Positions 62,461 through 64,000 of a stretch of DNA of 64,000 nt are shown one piece after another (position 1 is the first letter of the stretch; the number at the start of each line of letters is the position of its first letter). The notes beneath the pieces were generated by a model. It was not told the DNA's origin. It made no database searches and was given only the letters and a program-made list of their open reading frames with translations. Source of the stretch: Nocardioides luteus. GTDB lineage: Bacteria > Actinomycetota > Actinomycetes > Propionibacteriales > Nocardioidaceae. A program made the translations under genes and the position numbers. Where the stretch lies: positions 124,001-188,000 of the forward strand of contig NZ_JZDQ02000002.1 of assembly GCF_000960475.2 (NCBI RefSeq). The letters run 5' to 3'.

Positions 62461-63606
62461 ATGCAGAAGACTCTGATCGTCCACTCCGGCACCTTCAAGA
62501 CCGGAAGCACGGCGATCCAGACCTTCCTTGCCCGCGCAGACCGTGAGGGCAAGCTCCCTCCCGAGGTGGCCTACCCCACGATCGGCCGGGGCACCCACAG
62601 CGTCCAGCACCAGAACCTCTACTCCCAGCTCCTCGGCGAGGTGCTCTTCACCCCCGCCCTCGGCACCTGGGAGCAGCTCGTCGAGTCGATCGCCTCCGGC
62701 AGTGCCGAGACCACGGTGATCTCGTGCGAGTCGTTCTCGCTGCTCAAGCCCGAGCACATCAGTGCGATCGGCGACTACGCGCGCCAGGCGGGCGCGAAGG
62801 TCCGTTGGGTCCACTACGTCCGCGACCAGGCCACCTTCTACAACGCCTTCTACGTCGAGCGGCTGATGGTGATGCGACCCGAGCACGCCGAGCTGGTCGA
62901 CCTCCCCTTCGAGGAGTTCCGCGAGTGGTCACCGCTCGACATGAGCTTCCTCCACTACGGGCAGTTCGCCGACACCATCACCAGCGCGATCCCGGACGTC
63001 GACCTCCGGCTGCGCCCCTTCATCCGCAAGGAGCTCCGCGATGGCAACGCCGTGGCCGACTTCCTCAGCACGTGCGAGCTCCCGATCCAGGGCAGCGGCG
63101 CCGGCTCGAGCAACGTCGGATCCGGCTGGCGCACGGTCGAGACCGCGCGCCACCTGGCTCCGATCGTGGCCGCGGCTCCGATGCGTGGCCGGCTCCGAGG
63201 GGTCGACTCCTGGAAGGCCACCCGGCTGCGGTGGATCCAGATCCTCCGGGGCGAGTTCGTCACCCGGGCCACCCAGCTCGGCTGGAACGACGTCAGCGCG
63301 GTCTACATGACCCCCGAGTTCCGCCGGGAGCTCCTCGACGACTATCGCGAGGACAACCTGCTCATCGGCAAGCTCGGCGGCTTCTCCTTCACCGACATGA
63401 TCGAGAACAGCACCTTCCCCGACTACAACATCGGCGACTACGCCGAGATCCCGGGTGACGAGGTCATGCAGGTCGTCAAGCTGGTCATGCAAGGTCTGCA
63501 CACGATCCCGGAGGAGATCCAGCAGGAGGTCGAGGAAGCCCGCGCCCGTCGCCGGGAAGCGGAGGCCCGACGACAGGGACGGCTCCGTCGCCTCCTGCGC
63601 CGCTGA
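62461..63606 (+). CDS. sulfotransferase-like P-loop protein
   Basis: 381 residues. The N-terminus LIVHSGTFKTGSTAIQTFL has the 5'-phosphosulfate-binding loop (TFKTGSTAIQ) of carbohydrate sulfotransferases, and VHYVRDQATFYNAFYVERL resembles their 3'-phosphate loop. The C-terminus is a strongly charged helix (EEARARRREAEARR). Many capsule loci carry such proteins, but the acceptor is unknown and the family contains non-sulfotransferases. TGGAGA precedes the ATG, and a TAGAAT box lies at about 62396. It probably modifies the same polymer as the pse genes. Confidence 0.7.
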   Translation: MQKTLIVHSGTFKTGSTAIQTFLARADREGKLPPEVAYPTIGRGTHSVQHQNLYSQLLGEVLFTPALGTWEQLVESIASGSAETTVISCESFSLLKPEHISAIGDYARQAGAKVRWVHYVRDQATFYNAFYVERLMVMRPEHAELVDLPFEEFREWSPLDMSFLHYGQFADTITSAIPDVDLRLRPFIRKELRDGNAVADFLSTCELPIQGSGAGSSNVGSGWRTVETARHLAPIVAAAPMRGRLRGVDSWKATRLRWIQILRGEFVTRATQLGWNDVSAVYMTPEFRRELLDDYREDNLLIGKLGGFSFTDMIENSTFPDYNIGDYAEIPGDEVMQVVKLVMQGLHTIPEEIQQEVEEARARRREAEARRQGRLRRLLRR

Positions 63607-63626
63607 CCGGGACGGGCCGGTCAGCG
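63601..63626. terminator. dyad spanning two convergent stop codons
   Basis: Perfect 10-bp stem CGCTGACCGG with its complement and a 6-base loop. It contains the stop codons of the sulfotransferase-like gene (63604-63606) and of the membrane-protein gene (63621-63623). Confidence 0.6.
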
Positions 63627-64000
63627 CAGGTCGAACACGGAGTAGAGCCCGCCCTTGAAGCGCGGCTGGCCGAGCTCGCGGCGGATGCCGGGGAGGTCGG
63701 CCTGGTAGCGACGGTCCACGACGAGCCAGTCGACGCCGTACTCGTCGCGCAGCGTGCCGATCGTCGCCGGTGACGGGTGCGTGATCGCCGCGTCGTTGGC
63801 CGCGAGCAGCGCCGGGTCCCAGAAGGGCAGGTAGGCCGAGTTGTTGAGGTCGGTGGACGGCAGCCCGACGACGAGCGGGTCGATGTAGGCCCATCCCTCC
63901 ACCAGCACCCGGCGCTCGGCGTACCCCGCGATCCAGAAGTTCCGGCGGTCGCAGTCGGGCACGGGCAGCCCGATGCAGTGGGCGTTGGTCGCGATCAGCT
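63621..64000 (-). CDS. C-terminal part of a large membrane protein, partial
   Basis: The frame stays open to the window edge, so the N-terminal part is missing. The visible 126 residues include AERRVLVEGWAYIDP and YGVDWLVVDRRYQ, the periplasmic C-terminal signature of a family of polytopic actinobacterial proteins that may be lipid-linked-sugar-dependent glycosyltransferases. Function is unassigned. It is convergent with the sulfotransferase-like gene and probably belongs to the envelope locus. Confidence 0.6.
   Translation of the reverse strand, partial: LIATNAHCIGLPVPDCDRRNFWIAGYAERRVLVEGWAYIDPLVVGLPSTDLNNSAYLPFWDPALLAANDAAITHPSPATIGTLRDEYGVDWLVVDRRYQADLPGIRRELGQPRFKGGLYSVFDLR

Overview
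The window comes from a high-GC Gram-positive actinobacterium, most likely a Nocardioides-like member of the Nocardioidaceae. The grounds are GC-rich codon use, frequent GTG starts, Lsr2 beside ClpC, a SigJ-type ECF41 sigma factor, and a core block whose gene order resembles the Mycobacterium tuberculosis Rv3585-Rv3603c region (radA, disA, membrane protein, mutY, clpC, lsr2, coaX, panD, panC, DUF2520 protein). This placement is inferred from gene content; no 16S gene is present.

Layout. 1-9.5 kb: assimilatory nitrate reductase with the start of a flavin reductase; a TetR-controlled ABC-2 exporter; a DUF418-type membrane protein; an MFS transporter; and a lower-GC secreted protein/lipoprotein pair beside an orphan LysR-type HTH protein. 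9.5-17 kb: sugar-phosphate isomerase and exopolyphosphatase, a predicted PIN / Xre-ImmA toxin-antitoxin pair, an MFS transporter, and a YtrA-type GntR/ABC operon. 17-26.6 kb: an ECF41 sigma factor divergent from an FMN reductase/SnoaL operon, with matching promoter-like sites facing both ways; an AlbA_2/ATPase regulator behind a striking 20-bp-arm palindrome; and accessory enzymes (VOC, methyltransferase, LysR/SDR pair, M15 peptidase, ferredoxin reductase). 26.6-41.3 kb: the conserved core, ending in a six-gene cofactor operon (DUF2520-panC-panD-nadB-nadC-coaX).

41.6-64 kb is a cell-envelope glycopolymer locus. It encodes a fused CDP-ribitol synthase (Acs1/Bcs1 type), an acyltransferase, a double methyltransferase, a TagE/TarM-like glycosyltransferase, a pyruvyltransferase-GT8 fusion, a very large GT2-TagF-like polymerase, and a complete set for CMP-pseudaminic acid (pseH, I, G, B, C and an SpsF-type cytidylyltransferase). 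Divergent from pseH lies a four-gene cassette of acyl carrier protein, AMP-dependent ligase, FabG-like reductase and phosphopantetheinyl-transferase-like protein. Read together, the genes suggest a (ribitol) phosphate wall polymer decorated with pyruvate, methyl and acyl groups and pseudaminic acid, with the ACP cassette supplying a non-acetyl acyl group. That last step is the least familiar part of the window.

Non-coding structure includes 21-bp-period GACGTC/GGCCGA tandem repeats at three sites, an IS630-like MITE between two envelope genes, and several perfect dyads acting as terminators or operators. No rRNA, tRNA, CRISPR array, prophage or complete insertion sequence was seen.
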